64,000 bases of DNA. It comes from Edwardsiella piscicida (lineage in GTDB: Bacteria > Pseudomonadota > Gammaproteobacteria > Enterobacterales > Enterobacteriaceae). The notes beneath the pieces are model-generated. The model did no database searches. It was not told where the DNA came from and worked only from the letters and a program-made list of their open reading frames with translations. The position numbers and the translations under genes were made by a program. Location: positions 1,336,427-1,400,426 of the forward strand of contig NZ_MPNU01000001.1 in the NCBI RefSeq assembly GCF_001896205.1. The letters run 5' to 3'. Below are positions 1 to 11,442 of this stretch, piece by piece. The first letter of the stretch is position 1; each line of letters begins with the position of its first letter.

Positions 1-712
1 GGTTATCGGGAATAAAACCGGCGCCGATGCCTTGGATTTTGTGCGGTCCGGGGACAATGGGTTCCCCGGCGATCGCCTGGCTGATCACCGGAGAGTCGTC
101 CGGCTCGACAGCCACAATGCTGACATTTTTAGCGCGATCCTGCTTCAGATAGCGGGCGGTGCCGGTCAGGGTGCCACCGGTGCCGACGCCGGCGATGAAG
201 ACATCAACCTGGCCATCGGTATCCTGCCAGATTTCCGGCCCGGTGGTCTGGCGGTGGATCTCGGGGTTGGCCGGATTGCTGAACTGCTGCAGCATGACAT
301 AGCGCGCCGGATCGCTGGCGACAATCGATTCGGCTTTGCTGATAGCCCCTTTCATTCCCAGGGCGCCGTCGGTCAGAATCAGCTCGGCTCCCAGCCCCTT
401 AAGCAGCTTACGTCGCTCCAGGCTCATGGTTTCGGGCATGGTCAGGGTCAGCTTGTAGCCGCGGGCCGCGGCGACAAAGGCGAGAGCGATGCCGGTGTTG
501 CCGCTGGTCGGCTCAACCAGCTCGACGCCGGGCTTCAGAATACCGCGCTTTTCGGCGTCCCAGATCATGTTGGCGCCGATGCGATCTTTAACGCTGAAGC
601 TGGGATTGCGCGACTCCACTTTGGCCAGGATACGCCCGTTGCCGATATGATTGAGACGTACCAGCGGGGTATGTCCGATGGTATGGGAGTTATCTTGATA
701 GATTTTGCTCAT
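1..712 (-). CDS. cysK: Cysteine synthase A, 3' end outside window
   Basis: O-acetylserine sulfhydrylase A, a PLP enzyme that makes cysteine from O-acetylserine and sulfide in the cytoplasm. The first 237 codons are present and the C-terminus runs off the left edge. The N-terminus ([20 protein letters not shown]) is typical. The PLP lysine is K42 in NPSFSVKDR, followed by the substrate loop TSGNTG and the phosphate-binding GVGTGGT. E. coli has Cys after the lysine (VKCR) where this protein has Asp. The ATG at 712 follows AGAGGAG at good spacing. It lies downstream of cysZ on the same strand, as in E. coli. Identity is secure. Confidence 0.97.
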   Translation of the reverse strand, partial: MSKIYQDNSHTIGHTPLVRLNHIGNGRILAKVESRNPSFSVKDRIGANMIWDAEKRGILKPGVELVEPTSGNTGIALAFVAAARGYKLTLTMPETMSLERRKLLKGLGAELILTDGALGMKGAISKAESIVASDPARYVMLQQFSNPANPEIHRQTTGPEIWQDTDGQVDVFIAGVGTGGTLTGTARYLKQDRAKNVSIVAVEPDDSPVISQAIAGEPIVPGPHKIQGIGAGFIPDN

Positions 713-792
713 GGCCGCTCCTCTGCAGTCGTCTTTATCCGTCATACTGCTAGCAGCATACGCAATAACCCGTTAATAGGAAGTAAATAAAG

Positions 793-821
793 ATTATATC
801 GTTATGAGGGATCACGATAAC
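793..821 (-). promoter_or_regulatory. Possible cysK promoter
   Basis: On the minus strand a perfect TATAAT (793-798) lies 16 bases after TTATCG, about 80 bases before the cysK start. Position and -10 fit a promoter. The -35 is weak, which would suit activator (CysB) dependence, but no CysB site was identified. Confidence 0.35.
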
Positions 822-863
822 GATGCGGGCGGCGCACCCGCAGGGGCGTGCGCCGCGGCAGGA

Positions 864-1643
864 TTAGCGATGGAGGGCCAGCTCGGCGCGATAGCGATCG
901 ACCCACATGGCCGTGGCGCCGCAGATGGCGACCGGCATGATCACCAGATTGACGAAGGGGATCATGGTAAACAGGCTGACCAGCGCCCCAAACTGCAGGT
1001 TGTCGACCTTGTCAGCGCGCAGGGCATCGCGCATGCGCGGGAAGCTGACCTTATGGTTGTCGAAGGGATAATCGCAGTATTGCACCGCCATCATCCAGGC
1101 GCTGAACAGAAACCACAGCACGGGGGCCAGGGTCTGGCCGACGCCGGGGATCAGGTACAGCAGCAGCAGCACCAAGGCGCGGGGTAGGTAATAGGCCAGC
1201 TTAATCCATTCACGCTTCAGGATGCGCGGCAGATCTTTCATTACGCTCCACAGCCCGCTGTCCGGCAGCGGCTTGCCGGTCAGCTGCCCTTCAAGCTGCT
1301 CCGCCAGCAGGCCGTTAAAGGGGGCGGCGACCCAGTTGGCCAGGGTGCTGAAGAAATAGCTGAACACCAGCAAAACCGAGATGACGACCAGGGGCCACAG
1401 CAGGTAGCTCAGCCACTGCAGCCAGTCGGGGACATAGCTCATCAGCGCCGGAATCCAGCGTCCGAGACGATCAAAGAGCCACCAAAACGCCAGTCCCATC
1501 AGGATGATGTTGACCAGCAGCGGCATCAGCACGTAGCGCTTGATACCGGGCAGGCGGATCAGGCGCCAGCCCTGGGCAAAGTAGTATACGCCGTTGGCGT
1601 GGGTCGGCGACGGTGCGCCGCCGGCCGGGGATATCGTGTTCAT
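864..1643 (-). CDS. cysZ: Sulfate transporter CysZ
   Basis: Inner-membrane protein that brings sulfate into the cell for cysteine biosynthesis (CysZ/EI24 family). The 259 residues include several long hydrophobic segments, at about 38-57, 72-97 and 150-190 and near 215-240. Family-typical stretches such as [13 protein letters not shown] and [10 protein letters not shown] are present. Length fits E. coli CysZ (253 aa), with a slightly longer N-terminus. It sits directly upstream of cysK on the same strand and divergent from zipA, the order seen in E. coli. Confidence 0.96.
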   Translation of the reverse strand: MNTISPAGGAPSPTHANGVYYFAQGWRLIRLPGIKRYVLMPLLVNIILMGLAFWWLFDRLGRWIPALMSYVPDWLQWLSYLLWPLVVISVLLVFSYFFSTLANWVAAPFNGLLAEQLEGQLTGKPLPDSGLWSVMKDLPRILKREWIKLAYYLPRALVLLLLYLIPGVGQTLAPVLWFLFSAWMMAVQYCDYPFDNHKVSFPRMRDALRADKVDNLQFGALVSLFTMIPFVNLVIMPVAICGATAMWVDRYRAELALHR

Positions 1644-1916
1644 TTAACTCCGTCTTATGCCGTTACCGTGGTTGCTCGGGCCGCGCCGCGCGCCGCGGTG
1701 TGACGGCGGCCAATGGCGTAGCCCGATGACTTATGATATCGGCGGATGCCGTGGGTTACCAGTTAGGACTTGACTGAAAAAAGAGCAAAATAGAAGGAAA
1801 AATCATCTTTATTAACAGAAAGTTTAGTCCAGACTTGCACTTGTCCCAACACCCCAATACATTTATAGATTGAGGGTTTGCCAAAATGGCAATGTAATAA
1901 AACAACAGAGATTGCG

Positions 1917-2843
1917 ATGATGCAGGATTTGCGTCTGATATTAATTGTTGTTGGCGCGGTTGCCATAATAGCGTTGTTGCTGCACGGCCTATGGACCAGC
2001 CGTAAGGAACGCTCTGCGCTGTTTCGCGATCGTCCGAACAAACGTCAAAAGCCGCGGCGCGACGAGAAACCGTTCTCTGAAATGGATGAAGGGGTCGGTG
2101 AGGTGCGCGTGCAGCGCGGCGGAACTCCGCTTCCCCATCCGGTGGAGCCGGCCATGGGCGCGCTGGGCGAAGAGAGCGACGCACCTCCCGATCCGCTGGC
2201 GCGGCGGGAGAGCGAAACGCAGCCGCTAGCGTCACCGACGCCGCGCCGCGACGAGACGGTCGATCCCCTGCTGGGCGATCCGCTGTTGGCCGTCGAGCCT
2301 GACGATGAGGCGCCGCTGGCGGCGCCGTCTGCCGCGGTAGACGGCGAGCCTGCAGCGCCCTGCGCGGCGACAGCGGCGGGCGAACGCCCCGCGGCGGCGG
2401 AGGATGGCAAGGTTCGGGAGACGGTACTGGTGATGCACGTTGCGGCGCATCAGGGCAGCAGCATTGGCGGCGAGGTTTTGCTGCAAAGCGTGCTGCAGGC
2501 CGGTTTCCAATACGGTGCGATGAAAATCTTCCATCGTCACCTTAACCCAGCGGGCAGTGGGCCGGTGCTGTTCAGCATGGCTAACATGGTGAAGCCGGGA
2601 ACCTTTGACGTCGAGAATATGGCGGATTTCTCTACGCCGGGCGTGTCGATCTTCATGATGGTGCCCTCGTATGGCGATGCCAGCCAGAACTTTAAGCTGA
2701 TGCTGCAGTCTGCACAGCGCATTGCCGACGACGTCGGCGGCGTGGTGCTGGACGATGAGCGGCGGATGATGACCCCGCAAAAGCTAGAAACCTATAAGGC
2801 GCGTATTCGTACGGTGCTGGAGAACCTGGGCCGCACCGCGTGA
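1917..2843 (+). CDS. zipA: Cell division protein ZipA
   Basis: Membrane anchor that tethers FtsZ to the inner membrane at the division site. The protein is 308 aa from MMQDLRLIL. It has one N-terminal transmembrane helix (about residues 6-25), a basic stretch ([19 protein letters not shown]), a Pro/Ala/acidic unstructured linker (about 50-165), and the C-terminal FtsZ-binding domain (about 170-305, starting [15 protein letters not shown]). A TTG upstream at 1878 is in frame, but the double ATG at 1917/1920 matches the E. coli start. Divergent from cysZ and followed by ligA. Confidence 0.96.
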   Translation: MMQDLRLILIVVGAVAIIALLLHGLWTSRKERSALFRDRPNKRQKPRRDEKPFSEMDEGVGEVRVQRGGTPLPHPVEPAMGALGEESDAPPDPLARRESETQPLASPTPRRDETVDPLLGDPLLAVEPDDEAPLAAPSAAVDGEPAAPCAATAAGERPAAAEDGKVRETVLVMHVAAHQGSSIGGEVLLQSVLQAGFQYGAMKIFHRHLNPAGSGPVLFSMANMVKPGTFDVENMADFSTPGVSIFMMVPSYGDASQNFKLMLQSAQRIADDVGGVVLDDERRMMTPQKLETYKARIRTVLENLGRTA

Positions 2844-2848
2844 CGTGA

Positions 2849-4939
<2,091 letters not shown>

Positions 4940-5070
4940 CGGCCCCCCGTCGCCCCTTGGCTGCCGCTTTCGTGAGCAGACAGCGGGCGGTGATGAAGGG
5001 ATAGGTTAAAGTTGGCGTGCGTTTGCGCCGTTATATATCCCGACTGGCAGCAATCAGTGGAGAGGAAGGT

Positions 5071-5748
5071 ATGGCGTTGGGGCCGATAGATATGGCGGGC
5101 GGTATGTCGCCGCAGGCGCACGGCGGAGGACAGCTGAGCGCAGAGCTGTTGGATGCACGCATCGAACGGCTGCTGCAGGTGTTAAACCGCGGTGATTTAA
5201 CCCCGGCGCAGCGTGAAAATACGCTGCGCGCCCTGACGGCGCTGCAGCGTGAGCGTACGCTGCTGCAGGCGTTTAGCCAGAGTGAGCCGAGCTCGGCCAC
5301 CGCCGCGGGACGGGAGTCTCCGCTGACCAGCGCCCAGCGGGGCGCGGCGGCGATGGCGACGGCGTCGACGGGACAGGCGGTATCGCGGGTCACCCTGGGG
5401 GAGCACGGCCGCATGCTATCGGAGATGGCTAACGTCGAACGGGCGCTGGAGGTCAAAGAAGGGGCCGATAAGCTGTTTTCGTCCCTGGGTAAATCGACGC
5501 TGCAGGCCGATCCGCTGCGCTCACCGCTGGAAAACCAGGTGATCGTTACCAGCCAGCTGGTCGTACCGCCCGAGGGGGCCGAAGACGACCCGCCGCCGGT
5601 GACGTCGGTGCTCAACCCTCAGCCGGTCTTTGGCTTTATCCCGGCGCAGTGGATCCCGGGCAGCGTTCGCGCGCAGGCCCGCTCGCCGGCCACGCTGCTG
5701 CTGATCGGGATTGTGATACTGCTGATGGTGATCGTGCTGATCTGGTAG
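5071..5748 (+). CDS. Hypothetical tail-anchored membrane protein
   Basis: I do not recognise this 225-aa protein. The start at 5071 is chosen because it follows a strong GAGAGGAAGGT; an in-frame GTG at 5017 is less well supported. There is no N-terminal signal. Residues about 20-75 are helical and Leu/Glu/Arg-rich (coiled-coil-like). The middle is Ser/Ala/Pro-rich and low-complexity. The last 20 or so residues are one hydrophobic helix ending exactly at the C-terminus (ATLLLIGIVILLMVIVLIW), which suggests a C-tail anchor with the bulk in the cytoplasm. It occupies the place downstream of ligA where E. coli has the small gene ypeB. Confidence 0.75.
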   Translation: MALGPIDMAGGMSPQAHGGGQLSAELLDARIERLLQVLNRGDLTPAQRENTLRALTALQRERTLLQAFSQSEPSSATAAGRESPLTSAQRGAAAMATASTGQAVSRVTLGEHGRMLSEMANVERALEVKEGADKLFSSLGKSTLQADPLRSPLENQVIVTSQLVVPPEGAEDDPPPVTSVLNPQPVFGFIPAQWIPGSVRAQARSPATLLLIGIVILLMVIVLIW

Positions 5749-5918
5749 CGATACGGGTACGGCGCTGCGGCGCCGTCGTGACGCATGGATAGCCTGTCGC
5801 GCGGGGTGGCGTACCGAGGGCATAGCGTGGCGTTTGTCGTGGATAAAGATCGGGAAAGACTGATGTACTAAGGTGGGGTGGAAATCAGGAATGAACGGAA
5901 AGGAAAGAACGGTCAGAT

Positions 5919-5994
5919 TGGTGGGTGATGACGGGATCGAACCGCCGACCCCCTCCTTGTAAGGGAGGTGCTCTCCCGGCTGAGCTAATCACCC
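5919..5994 (-). tRNA. tRNA-Val (TAC)
   Basis: 76-nt cloverleaf with CCA encoded. Anticodon loop CTTACAA gives TAC, and the T-loop is GGTTCGATCC. It is the last gene of the reverse tRNA operon. The D-arm reads AGCCGGGA where the other five copies have AGCTGGGA, a single change. Confidence 0.97.
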
Positions 5995-6135
5995 AATCTG
6001 TAACCGGTAGGTCAGTACTCTATTCAGCTGGAATTGTGCTGCCGCAGTCTCATTCATAAGATGGCAAGTACGCGGTGGAACATACCTCAGCGAGGTGAGT
6101 CTTTACGCTTAAAAACCATCATTTCATTGAATGAA

Positions 6136-6211
6136 TGGTGGGTCGTGCAGGATTCGAACCTGCGACCAATTGATTAAAAGTCAACTGCTCTACCAACTGA
6201 GCTAACGACCC
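6136..6211 (-). tRNA. tRNA-Lys (TTT)
   Basis: 76-nt tRNA with CCA encoded, anticodon loop CTTTTAA (TTT). It lies only 3 nt downstream of the preceding tRNA-Val in the same reverse operon, like lysV after the valUXY genes in E. coli. Confidence 0.97.
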
Positions 6212-6214
6212 GAG

Positions 6215-6290
6215 TGGTGGGTGATGACGGGATCGAACCGCCGACCCCCTCCTTGTAAGGGAGGTGCTCTCCCAGCTGAGCTAATCACCC
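6215..6290 (-). tRNA. tRNA-Val (TAC)
   Basis: 76-nt tRNA with CCA encoded. Anticodon TAC, anticodon stem CCTCC/GGAGG. Identical in the visible sequence to the neighbouring copies at 6325 and 6542. Confidence 0.97.
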
Positions 6291-6324
6291 ACAACGGTAC
6301 TGCTGGCGTCCTGCGTTCAAGAAG

Positions 6325-6400
6325 TGGTGGGTGATGACGGGATCGAACCGCCGACCCCCTCCTTGTAAGGGAGGTGCTCTCCCAGCTGAGCTAATCACCC
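6325..6400 (-). tRNA. tRNA-Val (TAC)
   Basis: 76-nt tRNA-Val(TAC) with CCA, same sequence as the 6215-6290 copy. It is flanked by matching short sequences (AAGAAGTGG before, CCACTTCTTG after). Confidence 0.97.
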
Positions 6401-6435
6401 ACTTCTTGAGATGCCGGATTGTTCAGGTTTCAGAT

Positions 6436-6511
6436 TGGTGGGTGATGACGGGATCGAACCGCCGACCCTCTCCTTGTAAGGGAGATGCTCTCCCAGCTGA
6501 GCTAATCACCC
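6436..6511 (-). tRNA. tRNA-Val (TAC), variant anticodon stem
   Basis: 76-nt tRNA-Val(TAC) with CCA. The outermost anticodon-stem pair (27-43) is T-A instead of the C-G of other copies, a paired change that keeps the stem intact. Confidence 0.97.
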
Positions 6512-6541
6512 CTCTGGAAACCTGATTCGCGCAATAAAGAT

Positions 6542-6617
6542 TGGTGGGTGATGACGGGATCGAACCGCCGACCCCCTCCTTGTAAGGGAGGTGCTCTCCC
6601 AGCTGAGCTAATCACCC
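6542..6617 (-). tRNA. tRNA-Val (TAC)
   Basis: 76-nt tRNA-Val(TAC) with CCA and the common CCTCC/GGAGG anticodon stem. Confidence 0.97.
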
Positions 6618-6656
6618 AATCTGTATGGCGCTACACGGCGGGACACTCTAAAAGAG

Positions 6657-6732
6657 TGGTGGGTGATGACGGGATCGAACCGCCGACCCTCTCCTTGTAA
6701 GGGAGATGCTCTCCCAGCTGAGCTAATCACCC
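6657..6732 (-). tRNA. tRNA-Val (TAC), variant anticodon stem, first gene of operon
   Basis: 76-nt tRNA-Val(TAC) with CCA. It carries the same 27-43 T-A pair as the copy at 6436. It is nearest to the promoter and so the first gene transcribed. Confidence 0.97.
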
Positions 6733-6749
6733 CCGCTGTGTGAGGCCGC

Positions 6750-6777
6750 ATTATAGGGAGCCGCGGAAAATGGTCAA
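6750..6777 (-). promoter_or_regulatory. Promoter of the Val/Lys tRNA operon
   Basis: On the minus strand: TTGACC, 16-base spacer, TATAAT, then a GC-rich discriminator (GCGGCC) just before the first tRNA. This near-consensus core with a GC-rich start region is typical of stringently controlled stable-RNA promoters. Confidence 0.85.
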
Positions 6778-6961
6778 CGCTTTTTTCAAGAAAAACTGTC
6801 GTTCGCCGGAAAAACGCCCAACGTGTCGCAGACTTAGCCAAAAGGGGTGGATTTAGCGTCTTTTCTCCGCCGATCCCGGCGCGGCCGGCGGGTGAGGACG
6901 TAGGTCGGCGGCGCAGGCTGACGCTGAGCGCGGGCGCCGCGTGCGGAATTGCCTAACGACG

Positions 6962-6989
6962 TTGAGGAATTGAGGGGTAATGGTAAAAT
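6962..6989 (+). promoter_or_regulatory. Probable gltX promoter
   Basis: TTGAGG, 16-base spacer, TAAAAT, about 80 bases before the gltX ATG and divergent from the tRNA operon promoter. Called from motif match and position only. Confidence 0.5.
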
Positions 6990-7067
6990 GCCGCCCACAG
7001 ATATTTTGCAGCCCGCTTACCTATACTGGGAAAGGGTGGGTAACCTGCGTAACAAGGCCACGTTCAC

Positions 7068-8483
7068 ATGAAAATTAAAACCCGTTTTGCGCCCAGCCCG
7101 ACCGGCTATCTGCACGTCGGCGGCGCCCGTACTGCGCTTTACTCCTGGCTGTATGCCCGCCATAACCAGGGCGAGTTTGTCCTGCGTATTGAAGATACCG
7201 ACCTGGAGCGCTCCACGCAGGAGGCTATCGATGCCATCATGGATGGCATGAACTGGCTGAATCTGGATTGGGATGAGGGTCCGTACTACCAGACCAAGCG
7301 TTTCGATCGCTACAACCAGGTGATCGATCAGATGCTGGAGCAGGGAACCGCCTATAAATGCTATTGCTCCAAAGAGCACCTGGAGCAGCTGCGCGAAGAT
7401 CAGATGGCCCGTGGAGAGAAGCCGCGCTATGACGGTCGCTGCCGCCATGACCATAGCCACCATGCCGACGATGAGCCGCACGTGGTGCGCTTCCTCAACC
7501 CGCAGGAAGGCTCCGTCATTTTTGATGACAAGATCCGTGGCCCGATCGAATTCAGTAACCAGGAGCTGGACGATCTGATCATCCGCCGCACCGATGGTTC
7601 ACCGACCTATAACTTCTGCGTAGTGATCGATGACTGGGATATGGGGATCACCCACGTTATCCGCGGTGAAGATCACATCAACAACACGCCGCGCCAGATC
7701 AACATCCTTAAGGCGCTCGGCGCGCCGGTGCCGGAGTATGCCCACGTTTCGATGATCCTGGGCGACGACGGTAAAAAGCTGTCCAAACGCCACGGCGCCG
7801 TCGGCGTCATGCAGTACCGTGACGATGGCTATCTGCCGGAGGCGCTGCTGAACTACCTGGTGCGTCTGGGCTGGGCCCACGGCGATCAGGAGATCTTCAG
7901 CGTGGCGGAGATGACGGAGTTCTTTACCCTGGACGCCATCAGCAAGTCAGCCAGCGCCTTTAATACCGAAAAGCTGCAGTGGCTGAACCACCACTATATT
8001 AACCATCTGCCGCCGGAGCAGGTCGCCGAGCACCTGGCCTGGCACGTGGCGCAGGCTGGCTATGACCTCGCCAAGGGGCCGCAGCTGACCGAGATCGTGA
8101 CCCTGCTGGGCGAGCGCTGCAAGACGCTGAAAGAGATGGCGCAGCAGGCCCGCTACTTCTACGAGGAGTTTAGCGAGTTTGACGCCGACGCCGCGAAGAA
8201 GCACCTGCGTCCGGTCGCGCGTCAGCCGCTGGCGCTGGCGCGTGCCAAGCTGGCCGCTATCGCTGACTGGCAGGTGGAGTCTATTCACCACGCGATTCAG
8301 TCAACGGCCGATGAGCTGGAGGTTGGGATGGGTAAGGTCGGGATGCCGCTGCGCGTCGCGGTGACCGGTCAGGGACAGTCGCCGAGCGTTGACGTGACCA
8401 TTCACGCCATCGGTCAGCAGCGTGCGCTGGCGCGTATCGATCGCGCGTTGGCGTTTATCGACGAGCGTGCGGCGCAGCAGTAA
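7068..8483 (+). CDS. gltX: Glutamyl-tRNA synthetase
   Basis: Class I aminoacyl-tRNA synthetase charging tRNA-Glu. The 471-aa length equals that of the E. coli enzyme. The HIGH-type signature is at residues 9-19 ([11 protein letters not shown]) and the KMSKS equivalent is KLSKR at 237-241. A Cys/His zinc-binding segment lies near 98-127 (CYC...CRHDH). It is followed by a strong terminator, so it is probably monocistronic. Adjacent to the Val/Lys tRNA operon, as in E. coli. Confidence 0.98.
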   Translation: MKIKTRFAPSPTGYLHVGGARTALYSWLYARHNQGEFVLRIEDTDLERSTQEAIDAIMDGMNWLNLDWDEGPYYQTKRFDRYNQVIDQMLEQGTAYKCYCSKEHLEQLREDQMARGEKPRYDGRCRHDHSHHADDEPHVVRFLNPQEGSVIFDDKIRGPIEFSNQELDDLIIRRTDGSPTYNFCVVIDDWDMGITHVIRGEDHINNTPRQINILKALGAPVPEYAHVSMILGDDGKKLSKRHGAVGVMQYRDDGYLPEALLNYLVRLGWAHGDQEIFSVAEMTEFFTLDAISKSASAFNTEKLQWLNHHYINHLPPEQVAEHLAWHVAQAGYDLAKGPQLTEIVTLLGERCKTLKEMAQQARYFYEEFSEFDADAAKKHLRPVARQPLALARAKLAAIADWQVESIHHAIQSTADELEVGMGKVGMPLRVAVTGQGQSPSVDVTIHAIGQQRALARIDRALAFIDERAAQQ

Positions 8484-8505
8484 GCGTCTCTCTCGCGAGA
8501 GAGCG

Positions 8506-8531
8506 AAAACCGGCCTCTGGCCGGTTTTTTT
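8506..8531 (+). terminator. Rho-independent terminator after gltX
   Basis: AAACCGGCC, loop TCT, GGCCGGTTT followed by a T run. A second self-complementary stretch (8489-8504, TCTCTCGCGAGAGAGC) lies just upstream. Confidence 0.88.
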
Positions 8532-8553
8532 ATTGCCACTCGCCCGCACGACT

Positions 8554-8898
8554 TCAGTCGCCCAGGCGGCGCAGAAACTCGTTGATGCCGATACGCAGAA
8601 TCAGCGAGGTGACCTTTTGGCGCTCCTCTTCGCTCATCTGTAGCAGTATGGAATACCACACCTTTTCCGGTTGGCTGCTGCTGATCAGATACTGCGCCTG
8701 TTCGTCACGGGCCAGCAGCTCGTCGACCACCTCCTGTGGAAAACTGCTGATGTGATATTCCACCGCTTTGCCCTGGACGCCGCTGCGGCGCTGTCGGCGC
8801 CAGCCTTCGGACTTCGCTCGCTGGTTGATGGCCTGCGGGGTCGATGGAAATCCTCCGATGCCGACCAGCTCTTTAGCCGAGTACCACTCCTTGTTCAT
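8554..8898 (-). CDS. yfeC: YfeC/YfeD-like small DNA-binding regulator
   Basis: 114-aa protein with an N-terminal winged-helix/Mu-repressor-like DNA-binding domain (about residues 4-50). Visible features are KELVGIGGFPSTPQAINQRAKSEGWRR and the family motif RSGVQGKAVEY. A helical C-terminal part ends LILRIGINEFLRRLGD, which parallels the end of E. coli YfeC (LLLREGIIGLLQRLG). E. coli also keeps yfeC/yfeD beside gltX. The ATG at 8898 follows GGAATGCAGC. Target genes are unknown; whether it is yfeC or yfeD cannot be decided here. Confidence 0.85.
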   Translation of the reverse strand: MNKEWYSAKELVGIGGFPSTPQAINQRAKSEGWRRQRRSGVQGKAVEYHISSFPQEVVDELLARDEQAQYLISSSQPEKVWYSILLQMSEEERQKVTSLILRIGINEFLRRLGD

Positions 8899-9084
8899 GC
8901 TGCATTCCTGAATAGAGAGAAGTAAGTCGTATCATTTAACTGTACGAGTTACATGTTTACTCAATGTTAGGGGATGACGCCAGACGGGAAAAGGCAAAAT
9001 TGTGGATCGCTGGGCAGAATTGTTGAGTAAATAGACTGACTTGGCGGCTTTTGCCGCGCTTAACGCAGGAAAGGTAATTAGCCG

Positions 9085-9114
9085 TTGACAGTGCCGGTAG
9101 CCTTGCCCTATCAT
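9085..9114 (+). promoter_or_regulatory. Promoter of the tRNA-Ala operon
   Basis: Perfect TTGACA, 18-base spacer, TATCAT, then a GC-rich discriminator (GCGCCCCG), 32 bases before the first tRNA-Ala. Typical of growth-rate and ppGpp-controlled stable-RNA promoters. Confidence 0.85.
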
Positions 9115-9146
9115 GCGCCCCGTTCCCGCGATGAAGCGGTGTGTAC

Positions 9147-9222
<76 letters not shown>

Positions 9223-9278
9223 CTCTTTTCCAGAGAGAGTGGGTAAGGTACACCGGGTTTGGGAACGACCACTAACGT

Positions 9279-9354
<76 letters not shown>

Positions 9355-9400
9355 AATTTACCCGGCAGGCGTTAGCCTGTGTCAGGGGCCACGGTTACGT

Positions 9401-9476
<76 letters not shown>

Positions 9477-9522
9477 AACTTACCCGGCAGGCGTTGGCCT
9501 GTGTCAGGGGCCACGAATACGT

Positions 9523-9598
<76 letters not shown>

Positions 9599-9605
9599 AA
9601 ATATC

Positions 9606-9634
9606 AGGCCGACAGCGATGTCGGCCTTTTTTTG
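9606..9634 (+). terminator. Rho-independent terminator of the tRNA-Ala operon
   Basis: AGGCCGACA, loop GCGA, TGTCGGCCT then seven T. Confidence 0.9.
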
Positions 9635-9692
9635 TCGTTTTATTGCCCTTTCTCTGCGGTTTTGCGCGCCGCGCCGGGTATCCTCCGCTTCT

Positions 9693-9771
9693 TAGCCTCT
9701 AGCCTCTAGCCTCTAGCCTCTAGCCTCTAGCCTCTAGCCTCTAGCCTCTAGCCTCTTAGCCTCTTAGCCTC
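9693..9771 (+). repeat. Tandem heptamer repeat (TAGCCTC)
   Basis: Nine perfect head-to-tail copies of TAGCCTC (9693-9755) followed by two more, each preceded by one extra T. It lies between the tRNA-Ala terminator and the convergent nupC terminator, outside any gene. Such short perfect arrays change copy number by slippage. Confidence 0.95.
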
Positions 9772-9816
9772 CCTATGGACTCAGGGAACGGCGGGTGAGC
9801 AGGGGGATAGGGCAAC

Positions 9817-9842
9817 AAAAAAGGCGCCCCGTAGGGCGCCTG
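9817..9842 (-). terminator. Rho-independent terminator after nupC
   Basis: On the minus strand: AGGCGCCC, loop TAC, GGGGCGCCT, then a T run. It ends nupC transcription and faces the tRNA-Ala operon. Confidence 0.85.
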
Positions 9843-9865
9843 GTATCGCGATAGCGTGGGGAAAA

Positions 9866-11050
9866 TTACAGGAACAGACCCGCGATGGACGCAGAGAGAA
9901 TGCTGACCAGCGTAGAGCCATAGACCAGCTTCAGACCGAAGCGGGAGACCACGTTACCCTGGTGCTCATTCAGCCCCTTGATGGCGCCGGCAACGATACC
10001 GATGGAGGAGAAGTTGGCGAAGGAGACCAGGAATACCGACAGGATCCCCAGGCCGCGCGGCGACAGCTCACCGGCGATTTTCTGCAGATCGATCATGGCA
10101 ACGAACTCGTTGGAGACCAGCTTGGTGGCCATGATGCTGCCGGCGTGCAGGGCTTCACCGCTCGGGATCCCCATGATCCAGGCAAACGGGTAGAACACGT
10201 AGCCGAGGATACCCTGGAAGCTAATGCCAAACAGCGTGTCAAACAGGGCGTTGACGGCCGCGATCAGGGCGATAAAACCAATCAGCATGGCAGAGACGAT
10301 GATCGCCACCTTAAAGCCGGCCAGGATATATTCCCCCAGCATTTCGAAGAAGCTCTGTCCTTCGTGGGTGTTTTTCAGCTGAAGATCCGTCTCACCCTCA
10401 ACAGAGTAGGGGTTGATCAGGGACAGCACGATAAAGGTGCTGAACATGTTCAATACCAGCGCTGCCACCACATACTTGGGATCCAGCATGGTCATATAGG
10501 CGCCGACGATGGACATCGATACGGTAGACATCGCCGTTGCCGCCATGGTGTACATGCGGCGCTCTGACATTTTGCCCAGCACGTCTTTATAGGCAATGAA
10601 GTTTTCAGACTGGCCGAGGATCAGCGAGCTGACGGCGTTGAAGGATTCCAGCTTGCCCATGCCGTTGATCTTGGACAGAACGGTACCGATAGCGCGGATA
10701 ACGATCGGCAGGACACGGATGTGCTGCAGGATACCGATCAGCGCAGAGATGAAGACGATCGGACACAGAACATTCAGGAAGAAGAAGGCCAGGCCTTTAT
10801 CACTCATGTTACCGAAGACAAAGTTGGTACCTTCCGCGGCGAACTTGAGCAGCGTCTCGAAGAAGCCAGAGAAGCCTTTGACGAACCCCAGGCCGATGTC
10901 GGAGTTCAGGAAGAAGTAAGCCAGCAGAATTTCCACCACGAGCAACTGAATAATAAAGCGCACGCGGATGCTCTTGCGGTCATGGCTGACCAGCAGGGCG
11001 AGTACCGCCACCACCACAAGGGCCAGTAAAAAGTGCAGAATGGGGGACAT
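9866..11050 (-). CDS. nupC: Nucleoside permease NupC
   Basis: Proton-coupled concentrative nucleoside transporter (CNT family) of the inner membrane. The protein is 394 aa from [11 protein letters not shown] (E. coli NupC is 400), with about ten hydrophobic segments and family motifs such as [19 protein letters not shown] and SNEFVAM. The ATG at 11050 is preferred over an in-frame TTG at 11062 because GGAG lies 7-8 bases before it. Divergent from mntH as in E. coli, with a terminator downstream. Confidence 0.97.
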   Translation of the reverse strand: MSPILHFLLALVVVAVLALLVSHDRKSIRVRFIIQLLVVEILLAYFFLNSDIGLGFVKGFSGFFETLLKFAAEGTNFVFGNMSDKGLAFFFLNVLCPIVFISALIGILQHIRVLPIVIRAIGTVLSKINGMGKLESFNAVSSLILGQSENFIAYKDVLGKMSERRMYTMAATAMSTVSMSIVGAYMTMLDPKYVVAALVLNMFSTFIVLSLINPYSVEGETDLQLKNTHEGQSFFEMLGEYILAGFKVAIIVSAMLIGFIALIAAVNALFDTLFGISFQGILGYVFYPFAWIMGIPSGEALHAGSIMATKLVSNEFVAMIDLQKIAGELSPRGLGILSVFLVSFANFSSIGIVAGAIKGLNEHQGNVVSRFGLKLVYGSTLVSILSASIAGLFL

Positions 11051-11378
11051 ACTTTGCTCCAAATTATGAGGCAGGCTAAATTTCGCAGCTAATTCTATGT
11101 AACGCTGGAACTAAAAACGAGACATTGATTGCATTTATTGAAATTGTTTTCACTTGGTAAGTAAAAAAAGTTAGAAAAGTAACAAATCTGCGCAGAGGCT
11201 GCGGGGAGGAAGGGGAACGCATAACGGCCACGCACGATATAAACCACGCGGGACGGCGGCTGTGCGAGTGTGATTAGCATAGCAGAATTACGCGGTGATT
11301 GCCCTTTGCTGTGAAATTATTTTCAGCTGCTCATTGAATATACCGATTGCAGGGATAGGTATTAACGTAAAAACGCAG

Positions 11379-11406
11379 TTGATAATCATTATCACCTATC
11401 TATACT
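11379..11406 (+). promoter_or_regulatory. mntH promoter overlapped by a Fur-like box
   Basis: TTGATA, 16-base spacer, TATACT, about 37 bases before the mntH ATG. The palindrome GATAATcATTATC (11381-11393) inside it matches the core of a Fur box and overlaps the -35 and spacer, so iron-Fur would block the promoter. No full MntR palindrome was found nearby. Confidence 0.7.
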
Positions 11407-11442
11407 GAGAGGTAATAGAAACAACGGCAGTAAGGGCATCCT

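Noticed and set aside
32-790. 252-codon plus-strand frame at the left edge
   Set aside because: Antisense to cysK and runs through its promoter; no homology features.
829-856. GC-rich hairpin after cysZ as a terminator
   Set aside because: Stem is good (GCGGCGCAC/GTGCGCCGC) but no T run follows on the minus strand.
9693-9771. Heptamer array considered as a CRISPR array
   Set aside because: Units are contiguous with no spacers; it is a simple tandem repeat.
11310-11325. CRP-like site TGTGA-N6-TTTCA between nupC and mntH
   Set aside because: One half is perfect but the other matches only three of five; too weak to call although CRP control of nupC is expected.
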